Shown: positions 1 through 8,812 of the stretch, piece after piece | Position numbering within the stretch: the stretch's first letter is position 1 | How the letters are laid out: every line of letters begins with the position of its first letter | Translations under genes and position numbers: made by a program | Assembly: GCA_963759235.1 (NCBI GenBank) | Contig: CAVWYO010000002.1 | Span: forward strand, 25,957-89,956 | Length of the DNA stretch: 64,000 nucleotides | From: Bauldia sp963759235 | GTDB lineage: Bacteria > Pseudomonadota > Alphaproteobacteria > Rhizobiales > Kaistiaceae | Reading direction: 5' to 3' | Notes under the pieces: model-generated | The model's input: the letters and a program-made list of their open reading frames with translations, nothing else | Told to the model about the DNA's origin: nothing | The model's database searches: none

Positions 1-2
1 CG

Positions 3-668
<666 letters not shown>

Positions 669-1139
669 ATGGCTGTACAGGGACTGGAACATATTGTCAG
701 GGAACATCCGTTCTTTGCCGGGCTCGACGAGGCGTTTTTGGAACTCGTCGTCGGCTGCGCCAAGAACGTCCGGTTCGAAATCGGCACGTACCTCTTTCGC
801 GAGGGCGGCCAGGCCGATCAGCTGTATCTGATCCGCGAGGGGCGGGTGGCGCTCGAAATTGCCGCTCCGGGAGCCGGCTCCGTGGTCTTCCAGACCGTCG
901 GCGCCGGAGAGATCGTCGGCATATCGTGGCTGATCCCGCCTTACCGGTGGACCTATGACGGGCGCGCGGTGGAACGGGTGCGCGCCATCGCCATGGACGG
1001 CAAGTGCCTCCGCGACAAATGTGAGGCTGACCATAGCCTCGGCTACGACGTCATGAAGCGGATAGTGCCGATCCTCGTCCAGCGGCTGCAGGCAACACGG
1101 CTCCAGGTTCTCGACGTCTACGGGCAGCCGGTAGCGTGA
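669..1139 (+). CDS. Cyclic nucleotide-binding domain protein within the hydrogenase operon
   Basis: 156 residues forming a single cNMP-binding (CAP-type sensor) beta-barrel: an entry helix (HPFFAGLDEAFLELV), then the GTYLFREGGQADQLYLIREG segment, and a C-terminal helix. There is no helix-turn-helix after the sensor domain, so it is not an ordinary Crp/Fnr regulator. It sits between the beta and gamma hydrogenase subunits with zero spacing upstream and a 4-base overlap downstream, so it is co-translated with them. A role as a ligand-sensing or structural accessory of the hydrogenase is inference; bound ligand unknown. Confidence 0.85.
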   Translation: MAVQGLEHIVREHPFFAGLDEAFLELVVGCAKNVRFEIGTYLFREGGQADQLYLIREGRVALEIAAPGAGSVVFQTVGAGEIVGISWLIPPYRWTYDGRAVERVRAIAMDGKCLRDKCEADHSLGYDVMKRIVPILVQRLQATRLQVLDVYGQPVA

Positions 1140-1981
1140 GCATGGAGCAGCCCACCGCGCGGGATCCGATGGTACCGCAGGTCGCGCGGGTGCGCCGCCG
1201 GCGGCAGGACGCGCCCGAGGTGTTCACGCTGGAGCTTGAAACGGAAGGGAGCGGCGAAGGCGGCTTCGCACCGGGGCAGTTCAATATGCTGACCGTTTTC
1301 GGCGTCGGGGAATCGGCGATCAGCATGAGCGGCGACCCGGCGAAGAAGCGTGGCATCGTCCACACCGTCCGCGCCGTCGGCACGGTTTCGCGGGCGCTCA
1401 CCGAACTGCGACGGGGCGACGTGCTCGGCCTGCGTGGGCCGTTCGGCGTCGGCTGGCCGATGGCGGAACTGGACGGCAAGGACGTTGTCGTCATCGCCGG
1501 CGGCATCGGGCTCGCGCCGCTCAGACCGGTGATCTACCGGCTGCTGGCCGAGCGGCATCGCTTCGACCGCGTCGTGATCCTCTATGGAACGCGGAGTCCC
1601 GACGACATACTCTTCCGCCAGGAGCTCGAATCCTGGCGCCAGCGCCTCGATATCGACCTCGAGGTCACGGTCGACCATGCCGCCGGCGGCTGGTACGGCC
1701 ATGTCGGGGTGGTGACGACGCTATTGCCGCGGCTGGCGCTCGACCCGGAAAAGGCGGTGGCGCTGCTCTGCGGACCGGAGATCATGATGCGCTTCGCCGT
1801 CCAGGCGCTTGTCAGCATGGGCTTGCCGGAGCAAGCGATCTACGTTTCCATGGAACGCAACATGAAGTGCGCCATCGGGCTTTGTGGACACTGCCAGTTC
1901 TCGCCGGTGTTCGTGTGCCGCGACGGGCCGGTCTTCCGCTATGACCGGATCCAGTATCTTCTCGCGTTGAAGGAGATCTGA
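1136..1981 (+). CDS. hydG: Hydrogenase gamma subunit, FAD/NAD(P)-binding reductase (HydG-like)
   Basis: 281 residues of the ferredoxin-NADP reductase/dihydroorotate dehydrogenase electron-transfer type. An N-terminal FAD barrel is followed by an NAD(P)-binding fold (VVVIAGGIGLAPLRPVIY) and a C-terminal cysteine cluster, CAIGLCGHCQF plus a later Cys, that ligates a [2Fe-2S] centre. It would pass electrons between NAD(P)H and the Fe-S chain of the soluble hydrogenase. The GTG start at 1136 overlaps the previous stop by 4 bases; an ATG two codons on is the alternative. The small subunit gene follows after 3 bases. Confidence 0.9.
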   Translation: MSMEQPTARDPMVPQVARVRRRRQDAPEVFTLELETEGSGEGGFAPGQFNMLTVFGVGESAISMSGDPAKKRGIVHTVRAVGTVSRALTELRRGDVLGLRGPFGVGWPMAELDGKDVVVIAGGIGLAPLRPVIYRLLAERHRFDRVVILYGTRSPDDILFRQELESWRQRLDIDLEVTVDHAAGGWYGHVGVVTTLLPRLALDPEKAVALLCGPEIMMRFAVQALVSMGLPEQAIYVSMERNMKCAIGLCGHCQFSPVFVCRDGPVFRYDRIQYLLALKEI

Positions 1982-1984
1982 GCC

Positions 1985-2764
1985 ATGGCGGCGAAGCGGA
2001 AACCTCGCCTGGCGGTCTGGAAGTTTGCGTCCTGCGACGGTTGCCAGTTGAGCCTGCTCGACTGCGAGGACGAACTGCTTGCTGTCGCCGACGCGATCGA
2101 CATCGCCTATTTCATGGAAGCGACGCGCGGCAGGATTTCCGGCCGCTACGACCTTTCGCTGGTCGAGGGATCGATCACCACCGCTCACGACGCCGAGCGC
2201 ATCCGCGAGGTAAGACGGCTATCCGACGTTCTGATCACCATCGGCGCCTGCGCCACGGCGGGCGGCATCCAGGCCCTCCGCAACTTCGCCGACGTCAAGG
2301 AATACACCTCGGTTGTCTACGCCCGGCCGGACTATATCTCGACGCTCGCCACGTCGACGGCGATCGCCGATCACGTCCGGGTCGATTTCGAGCTGCGCGG
2401 CTGTCCCATTAACAAGCGCCAGCTTCTCGAAGTGGTTTCCGCCTATCTCGCCAAACGGAAGCCGGTGACGCCGGCCCATAGTGTGTGCGTCGAGTGCAAG
2501 CTTGCCGGCAATGTCTGTGTGATGGTGGCGCACGGCACGCCGTGTCTCGGACCGGTGACCCACGCCGGATGCGGCGCGATCTGTCCCGCCTACAACCGCG
2601 GCTGCTACGGCTGCTACGGGCCGATGGAGACGCCGAATGCGCCGTCGCTGAGCGGCTGGCTTGCCGGGCTCGGCATGGACAAGCGGTCGATCGGCCGTAT
2701 CTACAGCACCTTCAACACCGACGCCGAAGCGTTCCGCGAGGAGAAGGAACGCCATGGCCCGTAA
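1985..2764 (+). CDS. hydD: [NiFe] hydrogenase small (delta) subunit
   Basis: 259 residues. The proximal-cluster motif CDGCQLSLLDCED near the N terminus, the GACATAGG segment, RGCPINK, and a cysteine-rich C-terminal half (CVECKLAGNVC, CLGPVTHAGCGAICP, GCYGCYGP) are those of cytosolic group 3 small subunits. There is no Tat signal, consistent with a soluble cytoplasmic enzyme. It overlaps the large-subunit start by 11 bases, which suggests translational coupling of the core dimer. Confidence 0.93.
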   Translation: MAAKRKPRLAVWKFASCDGCQLSLLDCEDELLAVADAIDIAYFMEATRGRISGRYDLSLVEGSITTAHDAERIREVRRLSDVLITIGACATAGGIQALRNFADVKEYTSVVYARPDYISTLATSTAIADHVRVDFELRGCPINKRQLLEVVSAYLAKRKPVTPAHSVCVECKLAGNVCVMVAHGTPCLGPVTHAGCGAICPAYNRGCYGCYGPMETPNAPSLSGWLAGLGMDKRSIGRIYSTFNTDAEAFREEKERHGP

Positions 2765-4052
2765 GACGATCAAGGTCGACTACCTCGCCCGTGTCGAGGG
2801 CGAGGGGGCGCTAAAAGTGGTGATCCGCGACGGCGCGGTGGAATCGACGGAGCTCAGCATCTTCGAGCCGCCGCGCTTCTTCGAGGCGTTCCTGCGGGGG
2901 CGGTCCTTCCTGGAGGCGCCCGACATCACGGCACGCATCTGCGGTATCTGCCCGGTCGCCTATCAGATGAGCGCGGTCCACGCGATGGAGGCCGCGCTCG
3001 GCGTCAAGGTCGGTGGGCCGCTCCGTGAGTTGCGGCGGCTCCTCTATTGCGGCGAGTGGATCGAGAGCCACACGCTGCACGTCTACATGCTGCATGCCCC
3101 GGATTTCCTCGGCTATGCCGGCGCCATCGACATGGCGCGCGATCATGGCGACGCGGTCCGCCGCGGGCTGGAACTGAAGAAGGCCGGCAACGAGATCGTC
3201 AATCGGATCGGCGGCCGCGAAATCCACCCGATCAACGTCAAGGTCGGCGGCTTCTACCGGACGCCGACCAGGCGCGAGCTGGCGCCTTTGGCCGAGAAGC
3301 TGAAGGTGGCGCGGGACCTTGCGCGCGAAACGGTGCGCTTCGTGGCCGGCTTCGACTTCCCCGATCGCGAGCGCGACTATGTCTGCGTCGCGCTCCGGCA
3401 TCCGGACGAATATCCGTTCAACGAGGGCCACGTCGTTTCGACCGGCGGCCTCGACATCCCCGTCGCCGACTACGACAAGCATTTCGAGGAAATGCATGTC
3501 GAGCGCTCGACGGCGCTGCAGTCTCAGCTGCGCGGGGTGGGGTCGTATCTGGTCGGGCCGCTCTCCCGCTACAATTTGAACTTCGACCGGCTGTCACCGC
3601 TCGCCCAGGAGGCGGCGCGGGAAGCCGGGCTCGGCGCCATCTGCAACAATCCCTACCGCAGCATCATCGTGCGCGCCGTCGAGGTGCTCTATGCCTGCGA
3701 CGAGGCGCTTCGCATCATCGACGCCTATGAGGAGCCGGACCGGCCGGCGGTCGCCTTCGACGTTCACGCCGGCGTCGGCTGCGGCGCCACCGAGGCGCCG
3801 CGCGGCCTCCTTTTTCATCGCTATCGGCTGGAGGAGAACGGCACCATCGCCGAGGCCCGCATCGTGCCGCCGACCTCGCAGAACCAGGCGAGCATCGAGG
3901 AGGATCTCCGCACCTATGTCGGCGGCTGGCTCGATCTCGACGATGAGGCGCTTCAGCACCGCTGCGAGCAAACGGTGAGGAACTACGACCCGTGCATCTC
4001 CTGCGCGACGCATTTCCTGCGGCTGGAGCGGATCGAGGAGAAGACGGCGTGA
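2754..4052 (+). CDS. hydA: [NiFe] hydrogenase large (alpha) subunit
   Basis: 432 residues carrying the NiFe active site. The N-terminal CxxC lies in RICGICPVAY (Cys63, Cys66) and the C-terminal motif is DPCISCATH (Cys414, Cys417, His420). Twelve residues follow the histidine and would be removed by the endopeptidase encoded next door after nickel insertion. Start chosen at ATG 2754 (MARKTIKVDYLARVEGEG) because the family begins with this V-E-G-E/H-G region; the frame is open further upstream inside hydD. The gene set points to group 3b, NADP-linked bidirectional enzymes. Confidence 0.95.
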   Translation: MARKTIKVDYLARVEGEGALKVVIRDGAVESTELSIFEPPRFFEAFLRGRSFLEAPDITARICGICPVAYQMSAVHAMEAALGVKVGGPLRELRRLLYCGEWIESHTLHVYMLHAPDFLGYAGAIDMARDHGDAVRRGLELKKAGNEIVNRIGGREIHPINVKVGGFYRTPTRRELAPLAEKLKVARDLARETVRFVAGFDFPDRERDYVCVALRHPDEYPFNEGHVVSTGGLDIPVADYDKHFEEMHVERSTALQSQLRGVGSYLVGPLSRYNLNFDRLSPLAQEAAREAGLGAICNNPYRSIIVRAVEVLYACDEALRIIDAYEEPDRPAVAFDVHAGVGCGATEAPRGLLFHRYRLEENGTIAEARIVPPTSQNQASIEEDLRTYVGGWLDLDDEALQHRCEQTVRNYDPCISCATHFLRLERIEEKTA

Positions 4053-4510
4053 GCGGCCGTTGGATCGTCGTCGGCATCGGCAATCCCGATCGGGGCGATG
4101 ACGGGGCAGGGCGGCTGGTGGCGCAACGGCTCTCCGGGGTGCTGCCGCCGGGTGTCGCGGTGATCGAGCATGACGGTGAAGCGGCTTCGCTTCTCGACCG
4201 TCTCGACGGCGTCCAAGCGGCGTTTCTGATCGATGCGTGCGTGTCCGGGCAGCCGTCCGGCACCGTCCGGCGGGTCGATGTGGACGCCGAAGCCTTGCCC
4301 GACCTTCAGTTCGGCCTGTCCACCCACGGCTTTGGCCTCGCCGAGGCGATTGCTCTCGGCAAGGCGCTGGGGTCGCTGCCGCCGCGCTGCGTGATCTTCG
4401 CCATCGAGGCGGCGAGCTTCGAGACCGGCGCGGCGCTGTCGCCGGCGGTGGCGGACGCGGTCGAAACGGTGGCTGCGACGGTTCGCGACGAGGTCATGCA
4501 GGATGCATGA
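4049..4510 (+). CDS. Hydrogenase maturation endopeptidase (HyaD/HycI/HoxW family)
   Basis: 153 residues from a GTG start at 4049 that overlaps the hydA stop (GTGA). The N-terminal GIGNPDRGDDGAG motif is the family signature; its Asp takes part in nickel recognition. LIDACVSG and the STHGFGLAEAI segment carry the other conserved Asp and His positions. It would clip the C-terminal peptide of HydA after Ni insertion. Upstream ATG codons in frame lie inside hydA and are unlikely to be used. Confidence 0.9.
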   Translation: MSGRWIVVGIGNPDRGDDGAGRLVAQRLSGVLPPGVAVIEHDGEAASLLDRLDGVQAAFLIDACVSGQPSGTVRRVDVDAEALPDLQFGLSTHGFGLAEAIALGKALGSLPPRCVIFAIEAASFETGAALSPAVADAVETVAATVRDEVMQDA

Positions 4511-4766
4511 AGCATCGCTGATGAAGAACCTGATGAAGCAGGTCGACGCGGTCGCCAAGGCCGAGGATGCCCGCAAGGTGGTCGGCGTCTCGGTCTGGCT
4601 CGGCGCGCTCAGCCACATGACCGAGGAGCATTTCGGCGAGCATTTCCGCCAGGCGGCGGCCGGCACCAGGGCGGAGGGCGCGCGGCTCGCCGTGACCGTC
4701 TCCGACGATGCCGGCCATGCCAATGCACAGGACGTCCTCCTGGAAAGCGTCGAGGTTGAGACCTGA
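4503..4766 (+). CDS. hypA: HypA-like nickel-insertion protein lacking the zinc-finger domain
   Basis: 87 residues against about 113 for standard HypA. The N terminus MHEASLMKNLMKQV has the conserved Met-His-Glu nickel site, the middle (GVSVWLGALSHMTEEHF) matches the HypA fold, and the C terminus ends in the family-like ESVEVE. The roughly 40-50-residue zinc domain with two CxxC pairs is absent, and the protein contains no cysteine. It overlaps the protease stop by 8 bases and lies directly before hypF, so operon context supports a maturation role. No frameshift is apparent, so the short form looks genuine. Confidence 0.8.
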   Translation: MHEASLMKNLMKQVDAVAKAEDARKVVGVSVWLGALSHMTEEHFGEHFRQAAAGTRAEGARLAVTVSDDAGHANAQDVLLESVEVET

Positions 4767-7095
4767 ACCCGCCCTTGCCGGATTCTCTGCCGAGGGCGAC
4801 GCCCAACCGCCCGTCCGGAAACGGATTCTGGTGCGGGGGGTGGTGCAGGGGGTCGGTTTCCGCCCGTTCGTCTACCGGCAGGCGACGGCGCTCGGGCTCG
4901 CCGGCTGGGTCGGCAACACCGCCGACGGGGTGACGGTCGAGGCGGAAGGCGAGAAAGCCCGGATTTCCGCACTGATCGAGGCTATCCGGCTGTCGCCGCC
5001 GGCGGCCGCCCGGGTGGTTGGGGTCGAGGCGAGCGACGTTGCGCCGACCGGCGAGGCGGCCTTCGCCATCCGCGAGAGCGTGACGCGAGGGGCGCGCGTC
5101 GCCGAGGTGCCGGCCGACCTCGCCACCTGCGCTAAGTGTCTGGCGGAATTGTTCGATTCGGCCAACCGCCGGTACCATTATCCGTTCATCAACTGCACCC
5201 AGTGCGGGCCGCGCTTCTCCATCATCGCCGACATGCCCTATGACCGGGCGCGGACGACCATGGCCGGCTTTGCTATGTGTCTGGAATGTCAGGCGGAATA
5301 CGACGAGCCCAGCGACCGCCGCTTCCATGCCGAGCCGAACGCCTGCCCGGCCTGCGGGCCGCGAATCGCCCTTTGGGACGGGTCCGGGCGGCCCATGGAC
5401 GGGCAACGAGACGCGCTCGGAACGGCCGCGGACGCCGTCCGGGACGGCCGTCTCATCGCGGTCAAGGGAATCGGCGGCTTCCATCTCGTCTGCGACGCCC
5501 GCAACGCGGCGGCGGTGCGCGAACTCCGCCTCCGCAAACGGCGGGAGGAGAAACCGTTCGCGGTGATGTTTCCCTCGCTTGCCGAGGCCGCGGCGAGTTG
5601 CCGGATCTCGGCGGCCGAGGAAGCGCTGCTCATCTCGCCCGAGCGGCCGATCGTGCTTCTGCGACGAACCGGCGGTCCGGTGGCGGAGGCGGTGGCGCCG
5701 GGCAATCCGAGACTGGGCGTCATGCTGCCGTATTCGCCGCTGCATCATCTGCTGATGCGGGAGCTCGGTTTCCCGGTTGTGGCGACCAGCGGCAACCTCA
5801 GCGACGAGCCGATCGTCACCGACGAACGGGAGGCGATTAGCCGGCTAAGCGGCATCGCCGACCGCTTCCTGGTGCACGACCGTCCGATCGTGCGGCCGGT
5901 GGAGGATTCCATCGTTCAGGTGGTCGGCGGACGGCCGCAGGTGTTGCGGCGAGGGCGGGGCTATGCGCCGGCGCGGATCGGCGTGGAAGGCGCCGCGGAG
6001 GGGATCGTCGCGGTCGGCGGTCACCTCAAGGCGACGGTCGCGCTGACGAAAGGCGACGGCGTCGTGGTCGGCGCCCATGTCGGCGACCTCGACACGGCCG
6101 AGGCGCGCGCGGCGCACGCGGCGGCGCTCGCCGACTTGACCCGGCTCTATGCAGTCGAGCCGCGACTGGTTGCCCGCGACCTCCATCCCGACTACGCGTC
6201 GAGCCGCGCTGCCGGATCGCTGGGTGCGCCGGTCGTCCCGGTCCAGCATCACCTGGCCCATATCGTCGCCTGCGTGGCGGAGCAGGCGATCGAGCCGCCG
6301 GTGCTCGGCGTCGCCTGGGACGGCACCGGCCATGGCGGCGACGGCACGGTGTGGGGCGGCGAATTCCTGCTGGTCGAAAAGGCTGCGTGGCGGCGGGTCG
6401 GGCACTTTCGCCATTTCCGGCTGCCCGGCGGCGAGGCGGCCGTGCGCGAGCCACGCCGGGCCGCGTTGGGCCTGTTGTTCGCGGCGTTCGGCCGGGACGC
6501 CTTCGGCATGGTCGATCTGGCGCCGGTTGCCGCCTTCGGCGAGGCGGAGCGGGCGGTGGTGGCGAGAATGCTGGAGCGCGGGGTGAATTCGCCGTTGACG
6601 TCCAGCGTTGGGCGGCTCCTCGACGCCTTCGCGGCGCTCTGCGGCATCCGGCAGGTGAACGCCTATGAGGGGCAGGCAGCGTCGGCACTGGAATGGGCGG
6701 CGGGTGACCGCGAGGGCGGAGAGGCGTATCCTTTCCCGGTGGCGGAAGACGCCGACGGCCGGCTGATCGTCGACTGGCAGCCGGCGCTGGAACGAGGCTT
6801 GGCGGATCTACGGGCCGGGAAGCGCACCGGGGTGGTCTCGGAAGCGCTGCACAACGGCCTCGTCTCGGTGATCGGCGCCGTGGCGGGCGCGGTCGGCGAG
6901 CCCCGCGTGGTGCTGTCGGGCGGCTGCTTCCAGAACGCTCGCCTGAGCGAGGGCGCGGTGGCGGTGCTGAGGCAAGGTGGCTTTGCGCCCTTCTGGCATG
7001 AACGCATTCCGCCGAACGACGGCGGCATCGCGCTCGGCCAGGCGGTGTGGGCGGGGTGGACGGAAGCCTTGCACCGGGAGTCGCAAGAAACATGA
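4708..7095 (+). CDS. hypF: Carbamoyltransferase HypF
   Basis: 795 residues as drawn. HypF makes the cyanide ligands of the NiFe centre: an N-terminal acylphosphatase domain (VRGVVQGVGFRPFVYRQA), two zinc-finger-like cysteine sets (CAKC...CTQCGPRF and CLECQ...CPACGP), a YrdC-like domain (VKGIGGFHLVCDA) and a C-terminal Kae1-like carbamoyltransferase (VQHHLAHIVA, VAWDGTGHGGDG, VVLSGGCFQNARL). The start is uncertain: ATG 4708 lies inside hypA, and a TTG at 4756 overlapping the hypA end is a good alternative because the conserved part begins near residue 36. Confidence 0.93.
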   Translation: MPAMPMHRTSSWKASRLRPEPALAGFSAEGDAQPPVRKRILVRGVVQGVGFRPFVYRQATALGLAGWVGNTADGVTVEAEGEKARISALIEAIRLSPPAAARVVGVEASDVAPTGEAAFAIRESVTRGARVAEVPADLATCAKCLAELFDSANRRYHYPFINCTQCGPRFSIIADMPYDRARTTMAGFAMCLECQAEYDEPSDRRFHAEPNACPACGPRIALWDGSGRPMDGQRDALGTAADAVRDGRLIAVKGIGGFHLVCDARNAAAVRELRLRKRREEKPFAVMFPSLAEAAASCRISAAEEALLISPERPIVLLRRTGGPVAEAVAPGNPRLGVMLPYSPLHHLLMRELGFPVVATSGNLSDEPIVTDEREAISRLSGIADRFLVHDRPIVRPVEDSIVQVVGGRPQVLRRGRGYAPARIGVEGAAEGIVAVGGHLKATVALTKGDGVVVGAHVGDLDTAEARAAHAAALADLTRLYAVEPRLVARDLHPDYASSRAAGSLGAPVVPVQHHLAHIVACVAEQAIEPPVLGVAWDGTGHGGDGTVWGGEFLLVEKAAWRRVGHFRHFRLPGGEAAVREPRRAALGLLFAAFGRDAFGMVDLAPVAAFGEAERAVVARMLERGVNSPLTSSVGRLLDAFAALCGIRQVNAYEGQAASALEWAAGDREGGEAYPFPVAEDADGRLIVDWQPALERGLADLRAGKRTGVVSEALHNGLVSVIGAVAGAVGEPRVVLSGGCFQNARLSEGAVAVLRQGGFAPFWHERIPPNDGGIALGQAVWAGWTEALHRESQET

Positions 7096-7199
7096 GGCGA
7101 AGAAGGCGGATGCGTAAGCCCCATACGACGAGAAGGCCAACCGTCGTGCATGCTGCCCGGCGCTATGCGCCTCCACGAGCACAGATAGAGGGAGAGTAG
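7092..7199 (+). CDS. Possible 35-residue Arg-rich ORF filling the hypF-hypC gap
   Basis: An ATG overlapping the hypF stop (ATGA) opens a 35-codon frame starting MRRRRRMRKPHTTRRP and ending two bases before the hypC ATG. The tight fit suggests either a coupled micro-ORF or chance. The composition is highly basic, no family is recognised, and the hypC ribosome-binding site (GGGAGAG) lies within its last codons. Low confidence. Confidence 0.15.
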   Translation: MRRRRRMRKPHTTRRPTVVHAARRYAPPRAQIEGE

Positions 7200-7201
7200 C
7201 C

Positions 7202-7456
7202 ATGTGTCTGGCGGTTCCCGGTCGGATCCTCAGCATGACCGGCGACGACCCGCTGATGCGGGTCGGGCGGGTCGATTTCGGCGGCGTCCTCAAGGAGATC
7301 AACCTCGCCTATACGCCCGAGGCGGGTGTCGGCGACCACGTTCTGGTCCATGTCGGTTTCGCCATCACCGTGATCGACGAGGCCGAGGCGGAGCGGGTCT
7401 TCGCGCACCTCCGCGAGATCGGCGATTTGGATGAACTGGAGGAGGAGGCGGGGTGA
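7202..7456 (+). CDS. hypC: Hydrogenase assembly chaperone HypC/HupF
   Basis: 84 residues beginning MCLAVPGRIL, where Cys2 is the residue that interacts with HypD and the large-subunit precursor. The GDHVLVHVGFAITVIDEAEA segment is also typical of the family. HypC with HypD carries the Fe(CN)2CO unit to the apo-large subunit. A good ribosome-binding site (GGGAGAG) precedes the ATG. It is separated from hypD by a 244-base gap holding a large palindromic repeat. Confidence 0.95.
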   Translation: MCLAVPGRILSMTGDDPLMRVGRVDFGGVLKEINLAYTPEAGVGDHVLVHVGFAITVIDEAEAERVFAHLREIGDLDELEEEAG

Positions 7457-7524
7457 GCGGGGTCGAGAAGAGAAAGGCGTTGCACAATGCCCCTTCCGTC
7501 GCCGCTTCGCGGCGCCACCTCTTC

Positions 7525-7633
7525 CGCTTCGCAGGGGAGGATCGCGGCTCCACCCACCCACTCGGCAGTGCATTCAGCCGCCGTGTGACATGCCGGGCCG
7601 AGCAATGCACTGCCCTTCCTCCCCTGCGAAGCG
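7525..7633. repeat. Nested inverted repeat between hypC and hypD
   Basis: Outer arms at 7525-7540 and 7618-7633 are perfect 16-base inverted copies (CGCTTCGCAGGGGAGG and its complement). Inner arms at 7564-7574 and 7604-7614 are perfect 11-base inverted copies (GGCAGTGCATT/AATGCACTGCC). One outer arm recurs at 10187-10202. This looks like a dispersed palindromic element that could form a cruciform or an mRNA hairpin splitting the hyp operon transcript. Confidence 0.75.
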
Positions 7634-7700
7634 GTGGTGGAGGGGGCAGCGCCGTCGTCGCAGCCTCATGGAATAGTGCCCGTCACTTATGGGAGATGCC

Positions 7701-8801
7701 ATGAAATTCCGTGACGAATATCGCGATCCCAAGGCGGCGCGGGGCTATGCCGACGCCATCGCCAGGATCACCACGCGACCGTGGACGCTGATGGAGGTGT
7801 GCGGCGGTCAGACCCACGCCATCGTCCGCTACGGCATCGACGAACTGCTCCCCGACGGCGTGACGCTGGTGCACGGGCCGGGCTGTCCGGTCTGCGTGAC
7901 GCCGGCCGAATACATCGACAAGGCCATCGAAATCGCCGGCCGGCCCGAGGTGACCCTTTGCTCCTTCGGCGACATGCTGAGGGTCGCCGGCAACGGCGGC
8001 GACCTGTTCGGCGCCAAGTCGCGCGGCGCCGACATACGGGTGGTCTATTCGCCGCTCGACGCGCTCAAGATCGCTCGCGACCACCCCGAGCGCGAGGTGG
8101 TGTTCTTCGCCGTCGGCTTCGAGACCACCGCGCCGGCCAACGCCATGGCGGCGTACCAGGCCAAGCGCGAGGGGCTGACCAACTTCTCCATACTCGTCTC
8201 GCATGTGCTGGTGCCGCCGGCGATGCGGACCATCCTCGACGGTCCGACCAACCGCATCCAGGGCTTCCTGGCGGCCGGACACGTCTGCACGGTCATGGGC
8301 TTCGAGGAATACGAGCCGATCGCCGCCCGCTACCATGTGCCGATCGTGGTGACCGGCTTCGAGCCGCTCGACATCCTCGAAGGCGTCTATATGTGCGTCC
8401 GCCAGTTGGAAGAGGGCAAGGCGGAGGTGGAGAACCAGTACAGCCGCTCGGTGAAGCGCGACGGCAACCGGCCGGCGCAAGCGATCATGGCCGAGGTGTT
8501 CCGCGTCACGCCGCGGCGCTGGCGGGGGATCGGCGACATCGCGGAAAGCGGGCTGGGCCTCGCCGACGCCTATGCCGACTTCGACGCCGAACGGCGCTTC
8601 GGTCCGGTTTCCACCGCAGCCGAGACGGAGAGCGAGTGCATCAGCGGGCTGGTGCTCCGCGGCGAGAAGAAGCCGCCCGAATGTCCGGCCTTCGGCACCC
8701 GCTGCACGCCGGAGCGGCCGCTGGGGGTGACCATGGTGTCGTCGGAAGGCGCCTGCGCCGCCTATTACCGCTATCGCGGCCGGCACGCTTCGGCGGCCTG
8801 A
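7701..8801 (+). CDS. hypD: Hydrogenase formation protein HypD
   Basis: 366 residues from ATG 7701, preferred over an in-frame ATG at 7689 because GGGAG lies just upstream of 7701. Family motifs are clear: MEVCGGQTHAI, HGPGCPVCVTP, the FFAVGFETTAPA segment, a GFLAAGHVC segment, and a C-terminal cysteine-rich part (CPAFGTRCTPE) that with earlier cysteines binds a [4Fe-4S] cluster. HypD is the scaffold, with HypC, for assembling the Fe(CN)2CO group. hypE follows 11 bases later. Confidence 0.95.
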   Translation: MKFRDEYRDPKAARGYADAIARITTRPWTLMEVCGGQTHAIVRYGIDELLPDGVTLVHGPGCPVCVTPAEYIDKAIEIAGRPEVTLCSFGDMLRVAGNGGDLFGAKSRGADIRVVYSPLDALKIARDHPEREVVFFAVGFETTAPANAMAAYQAKREGLTNFSILVSHVLVPPAMRTILDGPTNRIQGFLAAGHVCTVMGFEEYEPIAARYHVPIVVTGFEPLDILEGVYMCVRQLEEGKAEVENQYSRSVKRDGNRPAQAIMAEVFRVTPRRWRGIGDIAESGLGLADAYADFDAERRFGPVSTAAETESECISGLVLRGEKKPPECPAFGTRCTPERPLGVTMVSSEGACAAYYRYRGRHASAA

Positions 8802-8812
8802 AGGCGGCATCC

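Noticed and set aside
7781..8812. Extended N terminus of hypE running through hypD
   Set aside because: HypE homology begins at the GTG at 8813. The upstream 344 codons are a shifted reading of hypD.
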